A DNA stretch of 64,000 nucleotides from Io17-Chloro-G2 sp963663135 (GTDB lineage Bacteria; Chloroflexota; Dehalococcoidia; Lucifugimonadales; UBA3495). Under the pieces are notes generated by a model. The model searched no databases. It worked only from the letters and a program-made list of their open reading frames with translations, and was not told where the DNA came from. The stretch covers positions 248,001 to 312,000 of the forward strand of contig CAXXRM010000005.1 in assembly GCA_963663135.2 (NCBI GenBank). Direction: 5' to 3'. Position numbers and translations under genes: made by a program. Below are positions 51,067 through 59,715 of this stretch, in pieces; within the stretch, counting starts at the first letter, position 1; the number at the start of each line of letters is the position of its first letter.

Positions 51067-52008
51067 TCACGCGGGATCGATCGGGGATTGGCCCATGTCC
51101 TGGCGGACGTCGTTGATTATTTCCAGGACCCTTTGGGGAAAGGGAGCGTATTCCATCTCAAACTCGTTCAACAACCTGCTGTTGTCGACCAGGTAGTTCC
51201 CCGACTCTTCCAATCCCCCATCGTCATCGAATTCGATCCTGGCGTCGGGAATGAACCTGCGCACAATCTCGGCCAGGTCTCCCAGGCTGATGGCGGATCC
51301 TCCGGAGTTGTACAGGGAGTGGTGCGGAGCATCGGACAGAAGCACTCTGGCGAAAGCCTCTGAAATGTCTTCCACGTGTATGGGCAGCCGCATCAGCGAC
51401 TTGAAAGGGAACCGCACGGGTTCGCCCCGGGCGGGAAGGGTGATGCACCTCACGTGGTCTGTGGAACCCCGGACCTTATCTGGGCCGGTAACATTGGCCG
51501 GGCGGATGCCGGTTATAGACATACCGTGGTTGTCTATATACTGCTGGGCCTGAAACTCGTTAAAGATTTTGCAAACGGCGTATTGGCTGGTCCCGTACTT
51601 CTGGTCATCCTCAGTGGCGGCGCGGTCTCCAAAATGGCTCTGCGAACCGCTCACCGCAATGGAACTGGCGTAGACCACCCGTTTGACTCCCTGAAGCCGC
51701 GCTGCCTCGAAGCAGTTATCCATGCCCAGAATGTTCAGGCGAATTGCGTGATGGGGGTTGTCCTCCCCTCCGCCCAACCGGTAGGCCAGGTTGATCAGGC
51801 GGTCGGGTTGGGTCTCAATCACCGCCCGCATCACGTCTTCGAATTGGGTCACGTCCCCGCGGATGATTTCCACCTCATTTTCCCAACCGCTCAACAGGTC
51901 TGCGGAAGGGTTGAGGTCCATGCACACCACCTTCTCGCCCTGCTCCACCAATTTTTTGATCAGCCTGGGCCCGATAAACCCGGTGCCGCCAACCACTAGC
52001 GCAGTCAT
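51067..52008 (-). CDS. NAD-dependent epimerase/dehydratase (extended SDR)
   Basis: The 313-residue protein has GGTGFIGPRLIKKLVEQ (Rossmann), YASSIAVSG (catalytic Ser) and YGTSQYAVCKIFNE with the YxxxK pair. Nothing shows the substrate; relatives are sugar or steroid-like epimerases. It is convergent with dnaE2. Confidence 0.88.
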   Translation of the reverse strand: MTALVVGGTGFIGPRLIKKLVEQGEKVVCMDLNPSADLLSGWENEVEIIRGDVTQFEDVMRAVIETQPDRLINLAYRLGGGEDNPHHAIRLNILGMDNCFEAARLQGVKRVVYASSIAVSGSQSHFGDRAATEDDQKYGTSQYAVCKIFNEFQAQQYIDNHGMSITGIRPANVTGPDKVRGSTDHVRCITLPARGEPVRFPFKSLMRLPIHVEDISEAFARVLLSDAPHHSLYNSGGSAISLGDLAEIVRRFIPDARIEFDDDGGLEESGNYLVDNSRLLNEFEMEYAPFPQRVLEIINDVRQDMGQSPIDPA

Positions 52009-52230
52009 TTGCCGCCACCTCCCGGCCAGCTATTTCTCAGCTATCTACTTGATTGGGCCCCACGCCCGTTTGAAGACTGCCCATTGCGCCGTGAGCCACG
52101 CCCAGTGCGCCACGCGAAGTATATGACCAGTCTCAAATGTGGTCAACGCGCTGGTCAAAAAAAGCGGGTGGGACTCTATGGTCTCACCCACTCTGGTTAC
52201 TCCGCCTGGTTCGCTCCGGGATTCCTTGGA

Positions 52231-52728
52231 CTAACGGGCGGCCAATTGCTGCTCCGCCAACACCTCATCCCACGGGCCGGGGAACTGTCCCCGAGGCCGC
52301 TCGCCCTGCATGAAAATGCCCTCTTGGGAGTGCCACTGGCTGCGGGGCAATTCGTAGTACACCTCGATCCCGTTGCCATCGGGGTCCTTGAAATACAAGC
52401 CCAGGGAGAGGCTGTGGTCCTGGGGGGTGACCGCCACGCCTCTGCTCTTGATCCTGTGGTAAAACTCCTCCAGGTCATCCAGGCTCTTCATTCGCCAAGC
52501 CATGTGGTTCAACCCCACCTGGCCTTTCTCCGGACCCCGAGCGGTCTCGCCGATCTCCATCAGGGCAACCTCATGGGACTCGTCCAGGTTGGCCGACATG
52601 AAAGCCGCCCGACCGGGAATAAAGTCGTAGGTGTGCAGGCCCAGGATGTCCTCATACCATTTTTGAGATGCTTCAGCGTTGCGCACGTAGATGTTCACGT
52701 GCCCCAGGTGGTCTGGTGTGTAGCTCAT
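52231..52728 (-). CDS. VOC-superfamily protein (extradiol-dioxygenase/glyoxalase-like)
   Basis: The 165-residue protein has two VOC modules in one chain. Metal ligands are visible as His in DHLGHVNIYV, His in VGLNHMAWRM and Glu in GNGIEVYYELP. It resembles catechol-2,3-dioxygenase-like proteins. Substrate unknown. It is read leftward, downstream of the luciferase-like gene and possibly in the same catabolic unit. Confidence 0.88.
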   Translation of the reverse strand: MSYTPDHLGHVNIYVRNAEASQKWYEDILGLHTYDFIPGRAAFMSANLDESHEVALMEIGETARGPEKGQVGLNHMAWRMKSLDDLEEFYHRIKSRGVAVTPQDHSLSLGLYFKDPDGNGIEVYYELPRSQWHSQEGIFMQGERPRGQFPGPWDEVLAEQQLAAR

Positions 52729-52859
52729 TTCAACTCCCGCCGGTCTGATTATGTTGCGACGTTCTGCCAGTATAACATCACCCCAGCGTGTTCCAACCCT
52801 GAATAGCGCCGCCAGGGAGTAAATCCAGGATTCACCGGGCGAAAAGCCGTGAATCCCGC

Positions 52860-53879
52860 TTAAATCTCCTGAATCTCGGCGATAGTGTTCCTCAACCGTT
52901 CCTGGGCGGCATCCGTCTCAACCGGCATGTTGAACCCTATCTGGGTCGCGTAGCTGCCGAACCGGTCTCGTATTCGGTCCACTATCTGGTCGTAGGTGCC
53001 TATGGTGGCGAAAGTCTCAACCATCTCGGCGCTCACCTTTGCGGGCATTTCATCCCAGCGTCCCGCCGCTGCCAGCCGGTTCAACTCCAGGCACACTTCG
53101 CCCCACCCGTGAACGTCCATAACCCCTTTGTAGGTGCGGGTGGAGCCATAAAATGCGATCCGCCGTTGGGTAGCCTGGTAGGCGTTGTCCAGTTCCTCTT
53201 CGTCTTCCCCCATCACCAGGAATCCCCCGGCGCCGATCTCGATGTCGTCAAAAGTCCGCCCCGACTTTTTCAGGCCGATTTCCAGGTTCGGCAGGGCCAC
53301 TTCATCCATGTACTTGCGGGTCATAAATCCGTGGGGCAGCACACCGTCGCAAAGCTCGCCGGCCAGACGAAACATGTATGGACCGACCGCCGCAATGAAG
53401 ATTTTTGGCGCCGGATAGTCTATCGGACCGGGACTGAAGTGGGGTGTGATCAGGCTGAAGTTGTAGTAGTCCCCTTGGAATTTCAGCGGACCGCCGTTTT
53501 GGAAGTTCTCCCAGATGGCCTTCAGCGACAGGATGTACTCGCGCATCCGGGGCCCCGGCGCAACCCAGGGCACGCTGAATCGCCGCTCGATGTGCCCTTT
53601 GACTTGACTCCCCATCCCCAGGCGGAACCGGCCCTGGGAGTACTTTTGGAGTTCCCAGGACATGTAGGCGATGTTCATTGGGCTCAATGGAAACACCACC
53701 GCGATAGAGGTGCCCAGTATGGCCGTTTTCGTGTGCTCGGCGGCCAGAGTTAGCGCCATAAAAGGGCTGGAAAAGTCCTCGTTGGTGTTGATGCCGTCGT
53801 ATCCTATTTCCTCAACCCACCGGGCTTTTTCGGATATCTTGCCCAGATCGTCCCTTGGTATGCTGCCGAACACCTTCAT
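52860..53879 (-). CDS. LLM-class flavin/F420-dependent oxidoreductase
   Basis: The 339-residue TIM-barrel protein begins MKVFGSIPRDDLGKISEKAR and includes EIGYDGINTNEDFSSPFMAL, QKYSQGRFRLGMGSQVKGHI and the domain end IGTYDQIVDRIRDRFGSYAT. It fits the F420-dependent (MTMR-like) subgroup. Its sequence is well apart from the family member at 32106. A 13-bp repeat array begins about 60 bp upstream of the start, in its promoter region. Confidence 0.92.
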   Translation of the reverse strand: MKVFGSIPRDDLGKISEKARWVEEIGYDGINTNEDFSSPFMALTLAAEHTKTAILGTSIAVVFPLSPMNIAYMSWELQKYSQGRFRLGMGSQVKGHIERRFSVPWVAPGPRMREYILSLKAIWENFQNGGPLKFQGDYYNFSLITPHFSPGPIDYPAPKIFIAAVGPYMFRLAGELCDGVLPHGFMTRKYMDEVALPNLEIGLKKSGRTFDDIEIGAGGFLVMGEDEEELDNAYQATQRRIAFYGSTRTYKGVMDVHGWGEVCLELNRLAAAGRWDEMPAKVSAEMVETFATIGTYDQIVDRIRDRFGSYATQIGFNMPVETDAAQERLRNTIAEIQEI

Positions 53880-53941
53880 TCGTAAGCTCCTTCATTGGTC
53901 ATCATTGGGCGAAAGCCCCGACCAACATCTGCCGATTCACG

Positions 53942-54263
53942 CTCGGGCCATGAACTCACATGAACTCGGGCCATGAACTCGGGCCATGAACTCGGGCCAT
54001 GAACTCGGGCCATGAACTCGGGCCATGAACTCGGGCCATGAACTCGGGCCATGAACTCGGGCCATGAACTCGGGCCATGAACTCGGGCCATGAACTCGGG
54101 CCATGAACTCGGGCCATGAACTCGGGCCATGAACTCGGGCCATGAACTCGGGCCATGAACTCGGGCCATGAACTCGGGCCATGAACTCGGGCCATGAACT
54201 CGGGCCATGAACTCGGGCCATGAACTCGGGCCATGAACTCGGGCCATGAACTCGGGCCATGAA
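53942..54263. repeat. 13-bp tandem array, about 23 exact copies
   Basis: From 53960 to 54258 the unit ATGAACTCGGGCC is repeated 23 times without error, followed by a partial copy and preceded by a 10-bp variant unit (53950-53959). Because 13 is not a multiple of three, all frames cycle through the same 13-residue peptide and show no stop on the minus strand. There are no spacers, so it is not CRISPR. It fills most of the gap between two divergent genes. Confidence 0.98.
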
Positions 54264-54386
54264 ATAGTAACCGCCCCCAATCAAAGTTGTCCGCCCATCG
54301 GGTCAAGCCAACTACTTGCGATGGCAGGCCGGATTTTCCGGATGTTGTGCGAGCGGGTCGCATCCACCCCCGGTCGAACCTTGCCT

Positions 54387-54392
54387 TATACT
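54387..54392 (+). promoter_or_regulatory. Putative -10 box TATACT upstream of the second amidase
   Basis: TATACT lies 33 nt before ATG 54425, which has GGGAGGG close upstream. No -35 box is evident. Confidence 0.3.
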
Positions 54393-54424
54393 AGGATTGC
54401 CTACTTTGATTTTGGGAGGGACCA

Positions 54425-55639
54425 ATGACTTCGCCGTTGCCTCACGCCGGCCCCGTCAACGATGACCCCTTAAACGCCTTTTGCAAAGATTCCAACGCCT
54501 ACCTGCCGGGCGCCCTGACTGGGCCGTTGTCGGGCTTGTCCTTCGCGGCCAAGGATATATTCGATGTGGCCGGGCACGTCACCGGGTGCGGCAACCCCGA
54601 CTGGAAGGCCACTCATCAAGCTGCCGAAAAGAACGCCTGGGTGGTGGAGACGCTGGTCAACGCCGGTGCAACTATGGTGGGTAAGACGCTGACCGACGAG
54701 TTGACCCGGGGGATTTTCGGCGAAAACGTCCATTACGGCACGCCTACTAATCCCAAAGCCCGCGGCTGCGTTCCCGGCGGGTCTTCCAGCGGGTCGGCAT
54801 CGGCTGTGGCCGGAGGTCTGGTTGACTTTGCGTTGGGATCGGACACCGGCGGCTCGGTGCGGGTTCCGGCCAGCTTTTGCGCTCTCTACGGCATGCGGCC
54901 CACCCACGGGGCAATCCTCCTGGACGGAATGCTGCTGCAAGCGCCCAGCTTTGACACGATTGGCTGGTTTGCCCGAGACTTGGATACCTTTTCCAGGGTT
55001 GCGGCGGTCCTACTCGGCGGTCCGGAAGGGGCAACCAGGCCGCAGCGACTGGTTATTGCGGAAGACGCGTTCGAACTGGCGGAAAAGGAGGTCCTGGACG
55101 CGCTTCAACCCTTCGTGGGCGCCCTGTCATTGCTGATGGGCGACGTATCCACCCAAAGGCTTGCCCCCGGCGGCCTGGCCGGCTGGTCGGCCTACCAGCA
55201 GACGCTTCAAGGGCGGGAGGCCTGGGACTCGGTGCGAGACTGGATAGAGCAGGTCAACCCCCGGTTCAGTTTCGAGGTTTCCGAGAGATACACTCAGGCC
55301 AAAGCGATAACCGATGACGATGTGGCCCAAGCGCTTCCGGGACGCCAGGCGGTTTCGGAGCGTATGAACGAAATTCTTGAAGACGGCGCATTAATCTGTT
55401 TGCCCACGACGGTAGCCCCCGCTCCCCGGCTGGCGCAGCGGGTATCCGACCGGCACACCCTTCGCCTGCGGAATAGCCAACTGACCAGTGTCGCCGGGCT
55501 AAGTGGCGTTCCCCAACTCAGCCTGCCCCTGGCTGAAACCAACGCTGGGCCGGTAGGATTTTCCTTAATGGGACCCAGGGGATCCGATACGGCTCTGATT
55601 GCCCTGGCCCAAGAATTCCAAGCCTCCTTGGGCTGTTAG
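54425..55639 (+). CDS. Amidase-signature family amidohydrolase
   Basis: The 404-residue enzyme has the triad Lys43 (SFAAKDIFDV), cis-Ser120 (VPGGSSSGSAS) and nucleophile Ser144 (SDTGGSVRVPA), with 24 residues between the serines. It resembles AMI1/indole-acetamide hydrolase-like amidases. A GGGAGGG ribosome-binding site precedes ATG 54425. An MFS transporter starts right after its stop, suggesting uptake of the amide substrate or export of the product. Confidence 0.92.
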   Translation: MTSPLPHAGPVNDDPLNAFCKDSNAYLPGALTGPLSGLSFAAKDIFDVAGHVTGCGNPDWKATHQAAEKNAWVVETLVNAGATMVGKTLTDELTRGIFGENVHYGTPTNPKARGCVPGGSSSGSASAVAGGLVDFALGSDTGGSVRVPASFCALYGMRPTHGAILLDGMLLQAPSFDTIGWFARDLDTFSRVAAVLLGGPEGATRPQRLVIAEDAFELAEKEVLDALQPFVGALSLLMGDVSTQRLAPGGLAGWSAYQQTLQGREAWDSVRDWIEQVNPRFSFEVSERYTQAKAITDDDVAQALPGRQAVSERMNEILEDGALICLPTTVAPAPRLAQRVSDRHTLRLRNSQLTSVAGLSGVPQLSLPLAETNAGPVGFSLMGPRGSDTALIALAQEFQASLGC

Positions 55640-55640
55640 T

Positions 55641-56888
55641 TTGCCCGGAGAAAGCCAACACCAGCCTGAAAGCCAAAACCGGCCTGATGGTTACCGGTAC
55701 GTAATTGCTGGGTTGATTCTGTCGGCGCACCTGTGCCTCGGGCTAAACCTGTTTGCGGTCTCCCCGGTATTGCCCCTCATCATCCAGGATTATTCCATAT
55801 CCAGCACGGCGGCATCCCTACTGGTTGCGGTCACCCTGTTGGTGGCGGCGGTCGTCGGACTTCCTGGTGGGTTAGTCGCCATTCGCCTGGGAATGAAGGT
55901 CTCCTTCGCCCTGGCCTGGCTGTCCATGGGTATTCTGGCGTTATCGATGTTTGCTCCCAACTATTCAACCCTGCTGATCCTCCGGTTGCTGTCCGGATTT
56001 GGCGGCGCACTTGTTTTGACCGCCACCGGCCCCCTGCTGGTGGCCTGGTTCCGCCCGACGGAAGTGGTTTTGATGAACGGGTTGAACACCGCCGTCTTGA
56101 GCCTGGGGGTGGCAATCTCGGTGGGAGCAGTAGCCCCATTAGCCGAGGCCATAGGATGGAAAACCGCGTTGACGGCATTTGGCTGCCTTGGCGTTGTGGG
56201 CGCCGTCGCCTGGATTGCCTTTGGGCGGGATTCGCCGGGCGCGTCTCCCCTGGAGAGAATCTCCCTGAGACAGGTGCCCGGGATCCTCAACCGGAGGCCG
56301 ATCATTCTGTTGCTGATGGCCGATGCCGGTGTGCTGGTCCAGTACACTGCTTTGACCGCGTGGTTGCCCACGTTTTTCTTCGAGTCCAGGAACATGAGCT
56401 TGTCTCAGGCCGGTTTGGTTTCCGGACTCCTGCCGTTCGTGGGCGTGTTTGGAGTGCTGTTGGGTGGGGCGTTGCCCCTGCGCTTCCCGTCGCCTCGTCC
56501 GTTTCTGCTGGTTCCCGGGGTGATGGTGATCCTGGGGGGACTGGGGTCGTTCCTTTTGGAGAACACCCTGGCCACCTACGCCGGCTTGGCGCTGTTGGGG
56601 CTGGGCTCTTGGTTGTACGTGCCCACGTTGCTCTCCCTGTCCATGAGCCTGGTAGACCGCGACCCGGCGAAAGTGGCCGTGGTCTGGGGTTCGTTGATCA
56701 CCTTTTCCGGGTTTGCCATGTTTGCATCGCCCATTTTGGTTGGGGTTTTGAGGGATGCTTCCGACTCTTTCTACCCGGGATTTCTGATTTCCTGGCTGGC
56801 GGCGTGGATGTTGTTGGTCTCCGGGCTGTTAATCTCGGTCGGGCCGGTGGGAAGCCGGAGGCAGGCCGAAGGAGCTGAAACGTCATAG
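55641..56888 (+). CDS. MFS transporter (CynX/NarK-like)
   Basis: The product has about 12 membrane helices and the classic MFS loop GGLVAIRLGMKVSF between helices 2 and 3. Family position looks near cyanate/nitrate-type permeases, but the substrate is unknown. TTG 55641, 1 nt after the amidase stop, is taken as the start; the frame is open to TTG 55599 within the amidase gene. It forms a two-gene unit with the amidase. Confidence 0.85.
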   Translation: MPGESQHQPESQNRPDGYRYVIAGLILSAHLCLGLNLFAVSPVLPLIIQDYSISSTAASLLVAVTLLVAAVVGLPGGLVAIRLGMKVSFALAWLSMGILALSMFAPNYSTLLILRLLSGFGGALVLTATGPLLVAWFRPTEVVLMNGLNTAVLSLGVAISVGAVAPLAEAIGWKTALTAFGCLGVVGAVAWIAFGRDSPGASPLERISLRQVPGILNRRPIILLLMADAGVLVQYTALTAWLPTFFFESRNMSLSQAGLVSGLLPFVGVFGVLLGGALPLRFPSPRPFLLVPGVMVILGGLGSFLLENTLATYAGLALLGLGSWLYVPTLLSLSMSLVDRDPAKVAVVWGSLITFSGFAMFASPILVGVLRDASDSFYPGFLISWLAAWMLLVSGLLISVGPVGSRRQAEGAETS

Positions 56889-57043
56889 GGGTTAGAATCC
56901 ATCAACAAAACAACGGTCTGTCGACGATTTCGCACTGATTGCGGCGTGATTGACCCCATGGAGCGCGGTTGACTCTGAGAAAAACCCAAGTCTCGACGAA
57001 AATCAGACCATTGTTGGAGGGAATATCTGTCATCGCAAAAATC

Positions 57044-57052
57044 TGCTATAAT
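57044..57052 (+). promoter_or_regulatory. Extended -10 promoter of the zinc-ribbon gene
   Basis: TGCTATAAT (57044-57052) is a perfect extended -10 element. Transcription near 57059 gives a 100-nt leader that includes the inverted repeat at 57111-57156. Confidence 0.7.
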
Positions 57053-57110
57053 CGGACCCGGTGTAAGTTAAGATCTCCGTTCGTGGTTCCATGTTAGTAA
57101 CCTCAACATC

Positions 57111-57156
57111 GGATGACCTAGACTGAGCCAAACCTAAACTACCTTGGAGGTCATCC
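57111..57156 (+). promoter_or_regulatory. Inverted repeat that can hide the Shine-Dalgarno of the zinc-ribbon gene
   Basis: GGATGACCT (57111-57119) pairs perfectly with AGGTCATCC (57148-57156), leaving a 28-nt loop. The right arm contains most of the GGAGG ribosome-binding site (57146-57150). This could be a thermosensor or other RNA switch. Confidence 0.55.
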
Positions 57157-57158
57157 AG

Positions 57159-57446
57159 ATGGCACTAGCAGACAAGAATCTTTTGTGCTCGGACTGCGGA
57201 GCGCAATTCGTTTTCACCGTTGGGGAGCAGGAGTTCTTCGCCTCCCGCGGCTATACCAACGAGCCCAAGCGGTGTCCCGAATGCCGCGGCGCCCGCCGCA
57301 ATCAGCAGCGGGGCGACGGCTATGGTCCCCGGGAGATGCACCCGGCAGTGTGCGCCCAGTGCGGCGCCGACACCATGGTCCCCTTCCGGCCCAGGGGCGA
57401 CCGGCCCGTGTACTGTAGCGACTGCTTCAGCGCGATGCGTCGGTAA
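57159..57446 (+). CDS. Zinc-ribbon protein (zf-like, two CxxC pairs plus C-terminal CxxC motif)
   Basis: The 95-residue protein has an N-terminal zinc ribbon (CSDCGAQFVF ... CPEC) like the PF13451 family and a C-terminal ribbon with CAQCGADTMVPF ... YCSDC. Zinc binding is inferred from cysteine spacing; function unknown. Such proteins are abundant in Chloroflexota and Dehalococcoides. ATG 57159 is chosen over TTG 57144 since GGAGG at 57146-57150 is placed for it. Confidence 0.85.
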   Translation: MALADKNLLCSDCGAQFVFTVGEQEFFASRGYTNEPKRCPECRGARRNQQRGDGYGPREMHPAVCAQCGADTMVPFRPRGDRPVYCSDCFSAMRR

Positions 57447-57458
57447 GTCCAGAGCGTC

Positions 57459-57492
57459 AAGAGAGGCCGCCCGAAAGGCGGCCTCTCTTCTT
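57459..57492 (+). terminator. Rho-independent terminator of the zinc-ribbon gene
   Basis: AAGAGAGGCCGCC (57459-57471) pairs perfectly with GGCGGCCTCTCTT (57477-57489) around a CGAAA loop, followed by CTTAA. It is the strongest hairpin in the window; the U-run is short (TTCTT). Confidence 0.75.
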
Positions 57493-57615
57493 AACTCCAT
57501 ACCCCAGGGACAATCCCAGGCTCGGTCGAATCATGGCGTCGGGCCCTTGGTTTCGTTACGCTACTTCTCCGCTCCTTACGGCAATTCTTTCCCTTGCGCC
57601 ACTCCCACCCCTTGG

Positions 57616-58509
57616 TTATCGCGTTGCGGGCACCGGAACTCCGGCCACCTTCATCTGCACCCGACCCAGGGTATACCGTGTGGTGAAAAACAGGGTCTTC
57701 CAGTCCCCTCCTCCCCATGCCATGTTGGTGGTGATCGGAGCCCCGTGAACAATGGTCCCCAGGTGGTTTCCATTGGGATCGATGATCCAGATGCCTCCGG
57801 AACCACCGCAGTACACGTTGCCTTCGCTGTCCACCTTGATGCCGTCCGGCACGCCCGGCCTCTCCCCGCCTACGTCACAGAACACCCTGTCCGATCCCAG
57901 GGCCAAGGAGCCGTTCGGTTGTACATCCAAGGCTCGGATGTGCCTGCGGCGCGAGTCATTGATGTAAAGGATGCTCTCGTCGTGGGAAAATGCCAATCCG
58001 TTGGGGAATACAAAATCCCGGACGAGTAACGTCAAAGTGCCCAGGTCCGGCGACACCCGGTAGACTCCGCAAAAGTCCAACTGGTAGCCCGGCGCCGGAG
58101 CGCTGGGGTCGGTGAAGTAGATGCTTCCGTCAGACTTCACGACCACGTCGTTGGGCCAGTTCAAGCGCTTGCCCTGGTAGCTGCCCGCCGCCACGGTGGG
58201 ACTCCCGTCGTGCTCATAGCGGCACACCCGGCCGACCCTTTCGCACACCACCAGCCGGCCCTGTGGGTCCCTTGTCATCCCGTTGCCGTGGTTCGTGGGC
58301 TGTTTGAACACCGTCGGCCCTTCCTCGGGGGTCCACTTGATCCGGCGGTCATTGCCGATGTCGCTAAACAGCAGATAATTGCCTTCCTGCCACCATAGGG
58401 GCGCTTCTGCCGGGCCGTTGTCGTTCCCAAATCCGGCGGCCAACTCCTCCACCGGTTGGTCTACTGAAACAATGTGCTCCAGGTCGGGTGAAAGCTGTTC
58501 GATGGGCAT
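57616..58509 (-). CDS. SMP-30/gluconolactonase/LRE-family protein
   Basis: The 297-residue six-bladed propeller has the metal-site elements EAPLWWQEGNYLLFSDIGND, LNWPNDVVVKSDGSIYFTDP and VFPNGLAFSHDESILYINDS. Members are lactonases needing Ca2+ or Zn2+. AGGAGG precedes ATG 58509, so the Met at the open-frame start 58551 is rejected. It has its own promoter at 58557. Confidence 0.92.
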   Translation of the reverse strand: MPIEQLSPDLEHIVSVDQPVEELAAGFGNDNGPAEAPLWWQEGNYLLFSDIGNDRRIKWTPEEGPTVFKQPTNHGNGMTRDPQGRLVVCERVGRVCRYEHDGSPTVAAGSYQGKRLNWPNDVVVKSDGSIYFTDPSAPAPGYQLDFCGVYRVSPDLGTLTLLVRDFVFPNGLAFSHDESILYINDSRRRHIRALDVQPNGSLALGSDRVFCDVGGERPGVPDGIKVDSEGNVYCGGSGGIWIIDPNGNHLGTIVHGAPITTNMAWGGGDWKTLFFTTRYTLGRVQMKVAGVPVPATR

Positions 58510-58556
58510 CTTGGCCTCCTGGGCAGGGATTTTCAACCTGACTCTGACCACGCGAC

Positions 58557-58585
58557 ACTATAGGTTAAGACCCGCCCCCGGTCAA
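58557..58585 (-). promoter_or_regulatory. Promoter of the SMP-30-like gene
   Basis: On the minus strand TTGACC (58585-58580), a 17-bp spacer and TATAGT (58562-58557). It lies about 50 nt upstream of the start. Confidence 0.7.
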
Positions 58586-58717
58586 AATCTCCCGGAATGG
58601 GCGCGGGGCAACTAACCTCGGTAGTATCTTGGAAACCCGTACGGGCCAACCCGATTCTGTGAACGCGAGGGCGTTTTCGGTCGTTGCTTGGAACGCGAAG
58701 TTTCGGCAGTGCAGTCC

Positions 58718-59170
58718 CTACTCTTCAACGGGTAGGTAGGCGTTGGGAACAACGGCGCTGCCGGAACCGGCGCCGGTGGTGTTGCCGTTCTGGTTTACCG
58801 CCATGATTTCTACCGACACCCTGCTGCCGTTAGCTTCCCGCGAAATCGCGGTGATGTTTCCCGTGAACGTGACGGTGTCTCCGGGCCGCACCGGCCGGAG
58901 GAACCGGAGGTCGACGCTGCCCGTGCGGTTGAATACGTCGGCTCCAAAAAATCGTCGCAGCATCTCGATAGCAAAGGTGAGCGACATCCTCCCGGACGCC
59001 ACCGTCCCCTCAGTTCCCAGGGTCTCCCTGGCGGTTTCCTCGTCGGTGAATTGGGACGGCCCCGATTGTCCGGCGCTGCCCTCGAACAGGTTGATTGCCT
59101 CCTGGGTCATCGACTTGGTGAGGGGAGGTACATCGTCGCCAATCTGGTAGTTGCGATCTAGCCGCCCCAT
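58718..59170 (-). CDS. MaoC-like hot-dog dehydratase subunit
   Basis: The 150-residue protein has the hot-dog fold pattern of MaoC/R-specific enoyl-CoA hydratases: GTVASGRMSLTFAIEMLRRF and DLRFLRPVRPGDTVTFTGNI. Its start overlaps the stop of the partner gene at 59158 by 13 bp, so the two are co-translated and likely form a heteromer. The classical catalytic Asp-His pair is not clear: the usual position reads EGTVAS. Confidence 0.86.
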   Translation of the reverse strand: MGRLDRNYQIGDDVPPLTKSMTQEAINLFEGSAGQSGPSQFTDEETARETLGTEGTVASGRMSLTFAIEMLRRFFGADVFNRTGSVDLRFLRPVRPGDTVTFTGNITAISREANGSRVSVEIMAVNQNGNTTGAGSGSAVVPNAYLPVEE

Positions 59171-59577
59171 TTCTTGCCCACCTCCGATGGCTGCTTCAGC
59201 TCGTGGGTGATTACCCGGTCGATCAAGCGTCCATCCTCATCCACCGAAACCGCCTCGGTTACGATGTAATTCTTGCCGCGGCGCAGATATTTGTCGGCAA
59301 TCCAGGCGGTGACCGTCAGCTTGGACCCGGCCCTGGGAGCGTTATAGCAGTAGAAGGCACACCGCGCGTTGACCGACCCGTTGTCCCGGTACTTTGCGTT
59401 GTACTGCTTTACGTCGACTTTGTGGGAGATCGTGGGGAAACTGGCCTCCGGGTCCATGACTCCCCGGCGGAAGGTGTCAATCATGTCTATAGTCAACGTG
59501 TACTCGTACTTCTCAAACGTCTCGCCCACCTCTAGAGCGTCCCAGTCCAGAAGAGTCTTGCTTTCGTCTTCCACCAT
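59158..59577 (-). CDS. MaoC N-terminal-domain-like hot-dog protein
   Basis: The 139-residue protein starts at ATG 59577 with GAGGTAATC upstream and has the hot-dog elements DALEVGETFEKYEYTLTIDM and PRAGSKLTVTAWIADKYLRRGKN. It resembles FAS1-type dehydratase half-domains (as in HadA or the N-terminal part of MFE-2). Together with the next gene it probably dehydrates or hydrates an acyl-CoA. Confidence 0.84.
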   Translation of the reverse strand: MVEDESKTLLDWDALEVGETFEKYEYTLTIDMIDTFRRGVMDPEASFPTISHKVDVKQYNAKYRDNGSVNARCAFYCYNAPRAGSKLTVTAWIADKYLRRGKNYIVTEAVSVDEDGRLIDRVITHELKQPSEVGKKWGG

Positions 59578-59618
59578 GATTACCTCTTTCAGGTCAGGTT
59601 AGAAACTGCGGTCCGAGT

Positions 59619-59624
59619 ATTATA
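59619..59624 (-). promoter_or_regulatory. Putative -10 box (TATAAT) for the MaoC pair
   Basis: The minus strand reads GGTTATAATACTC about 42 nt before ATG 59577. No good -35 element was found. Confidence 0.4.
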
Positions 59625-59715
59625 ACCGGCCTCGGCCTGAGCCTGCGCATTGTGGGCTGGCGGGCAACTTCCGGACGTGGGCGGCAAACACTGTGGAGAG
59701 CCGGTCGGACAGCTT

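Noticed and set aside
53942..54263. CRISPR array.
   Set aside because: The repeats are directly joined with no spacers and are too short. There are no cas genes nearby.
53876..54363. Three minus-strand frames of 115-135 codons made of a 13-residue repeat (MARVHGPSSWPEF).
   Set aside because: They arise because a 13-bp repeat without stops is open in all frames. There is no consistent ribosome-binding site, and each ends in unrelated sequence.
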